This document shows, in pieces, positions 15,030-15,731 of a stretch of 15,731 bases of DNA (within the stretch, counting starts at the first letter, position 1; every line of letters starts with the position of its first letter). Under the pieces are notes generated by a model. It was not told the origin of the DNA. It searched no databases and saw only the letters and a program-made list of their open reading frames with translations. The DNA lies in NCBI GenBank assembly GCA_900766925.1, contig CAAFXG010000249.1, positions 1-15,731 on the forward strand, given 5' to 3'. This DNA comes from Lachnospiraceae bacterium. Lineage in GTDB: Bacteria; Bacillota; Clostridia; Lachnospirales; Lachnospiraceae. Made by a program: the position numbers and the translations under genes.

Positions 15030-15187
15030 AAGCGTAACCGTAACCCGTAACTGACATTGAAAATCAGTTTTCAGATGTATGTATTTTATATATTAATATT
15101 AATTTAATTAATTACTATATATATAAGTACATACGCGCACGCCCACACAAGGAAAATCAATGTCAGTTACGGGTTACGGTTACGCTT
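15030..15187. repeat. Perfect 31-bp inverted repeat around an AT-rich core
   Basis: Arms 15030-15060 and 15157-15187 are exact inverted copies. Each contains three spaced GTAAC units (CGTAACCGTAACCCGTAAC) and ends in TGACATTGA at the inner side. Outside the arms GGAATGA and TCATTCC continue the symmetry after an unequal gap. The 96-bp core is extremely AT-rich and carries a second inverted pair, TATGTA/TACATA. No gene is seen inside. It may be a hairpin-forming mobile element such as a MITE, a protein-bound site, or an origin-like structure. Confidence 0.8.
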
Positions 15188-15205
15188 ACTCATTCCTCTT
15201 GGAGG

Positions 15206-15245
15206 TCATAAGTTAAGACTGACATTGATCATAAGTTAAGACTGA
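15206..15245 (+). repeat. 17-bp direct repeat, two copies
   Basis: TCATAAGTTAAGACTGA occurs at 15206-15222 and 15229-15245, a 23-bp period. The spacer extends the first copy to CTGACATTGA (15218-15227), the same ten bases found at the inner end of both arms of the neighbouring 31-bp inverted repeat, so the two structures share a sequence origin or a binding protein. Confidence 0.6.
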
Positions 15246-15300
15246 GCAAGGACATTTCGTTAGTATGCAGAAACTCGTTTGGTAGCTCTTATAAGATATG

Positions 15301-15336
15301 TTGCCAGTTAGCAAAAGAGCATTTGCTAACTGGCAA
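15301..15336. terminator. Strong hairpin in the convergent region
   Basis: TTGCCAGTTAGCAAA (15301-15315) and TTTGCTAACTGGCAA (15322-15336) form a perfect 15-bp stem with a 6-nt loop. It lies between two converging genes, the ADP-ribosylglycohydrolase (+) and the second truA (-), where a bidirectional terminator is expected. There is no T-run on either side (only TATAT), so it may instead be a palindromic protein site. Confidence 0.5.
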
Positions 15337-15411
15337 TATATAACAACGATGGTGATATTGACATAACAAGAATGGTCATCCACTCAACAACACCTCAAAT
15401 CGTCGTATAAA

Positions 15412-15731
15412 TCAATATCCAATCTTCTCAAGGAACAATGCATTGCCTGGCATCGACTCTCCTGCCCCAGTGCGCTTTCCCTCTTCAATTACTCGCCTAA
15501 ATCCGTCGAGCGTCAGTCGTCCACGCCCCACATCTACCAAAGTGCCTACAACTGCTCTCACCATATTTCTCAGGAATCGGTTGGCAGTGATTTCGAAATA
15601 CCAACTCGTCTCGCTCACTTGATGCCAACGTGCGGCAGTGACATGACATATGGTGGTCTTGGCATCGGAGTTGCTTTTGCAGAAAGCCCCGAAATCCTCG
15701 TATTCCATAAGTATCTCAGCCGCCTTGTTCA
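15412..15731 (-). CDS. truA: Second TruA copy, C-terminal part (cut by window edge)
   Basis: On the minus strand a frame running in from the right edge encodes NKAAEILMEYEDFGAFCKSN through NRFLRNMVRAVVGTLVDVGR to FLEKIGY and a TGA at 15412-15414. This is the C-terminal ~106 residues of TruA. Over the last 98 residues it differs from the left copy at only eight positions, mostly conservative, yet the DNA differs at roughly one base in six where I compared it, mainly at third positions. Such silent divergence suggests both copies have been under selection as working genes. The catalytic aspartate lies outside the window. It converges on the chaperone operon. Confidence 0.88.
   Translation of the reverse strand, partial: NKAAEILMEYEDFGAFCKSNSDAKTTICHVTAARWHQVSETSWYFEITANRFLRNMVRAVVGTLVDVGRGRLTLDGFRRVIEEGKRTGAGESMPGNALFLEKIGY

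Noticed and set aside
15030..15187. Possible intact insertion sequence or tRNA-associated attachment site
   Set aside because: There is no transposase, integrase or tRNA gene nearby; only the inverted repeat is supported.

Overview
The window looks like a chromosomal accessory region of a Bacteroidales bacterium, most likely Prevotella/Segatella-like. The signs are promoters of the Bacteroidetes -33/-7 type (TAnnTTTG), starts without strong Shine-Dalgarno sites, a truA-DMT transporter pair, and an upstream protein ending in a Bacteroidetes-type secretion tail. This placement is by recognition; no search was run.

Layout. (1) 1-1908 is housekeeping-like, with higher GC by eye: the 3' end of a secreted-protein gene, truA, a REP-like double palindrome, and an EamA/DMT transporter. 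(2) 1909-4158 is a small toxin-antitoxin patch: an AbiEi-type antitoxin followed only by the 3' stump of its AbiEii toxin gene, then a complete, opposite-strand MntA/HepT (nucleotidyltransferase/HEPN) pair. Three same-orientation copies of a roughly 80-135 bp repeat with 11-bp tandem units sit before, between and after these modules. (3) 4159-4770 has no convincing gene. It holds four copies of an 11-bp motif (TTAGTGYAGTG), a -7 promoter element, and about 320 bp of DNA whose RNA would be highly structured and end in a terminator-like stem with six U. (4) 4771-14996 is a tightly packed seven-gene, AT-richer operon. (5) 14997-15411 is intergenic, with a perfect 31-bp inverted repeat, a 17-bp direct repeat and a 15-bp-stem hairpin. 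(6) 15412-15731 is the 3' part of a second, diverged truA on the minus strand, cut by the window edge.

The seven-gene operon is the main candidate for an undescribed system. In order it encodes: a 1043-aa multi-pass protein with a possible J-like N terminus, TPR-like repeats and a C-terminal beta domain; a 302-aa signal-peptide/coiled-coil/one-TM protein whose cytoplasmic end resembles GrpE; an 834-aa divergent Hsp70 with an extra domain; a 592-aa fusion of a degenerate protein kinase to a classical AAA+ ATPase; a TerB-like protein; a small membrane protein; and an ADP-ribosylglycohydrolase. My reading, which is inference, is a membrane-anchored chaperone machine: an Hsp70 with its own tethered exchange factor and possible J-like partner, an AAA+ motor whose kinase-like domain may act as a sensor or adaptor, TerB linking to the membrane, and a hydrolase that removes ADP-ribose. 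Its place beside toxin-antitoxin modules, between inverted truA copies, suits a stress-response or anti-phage role, but nothing in the sequence proves defence.
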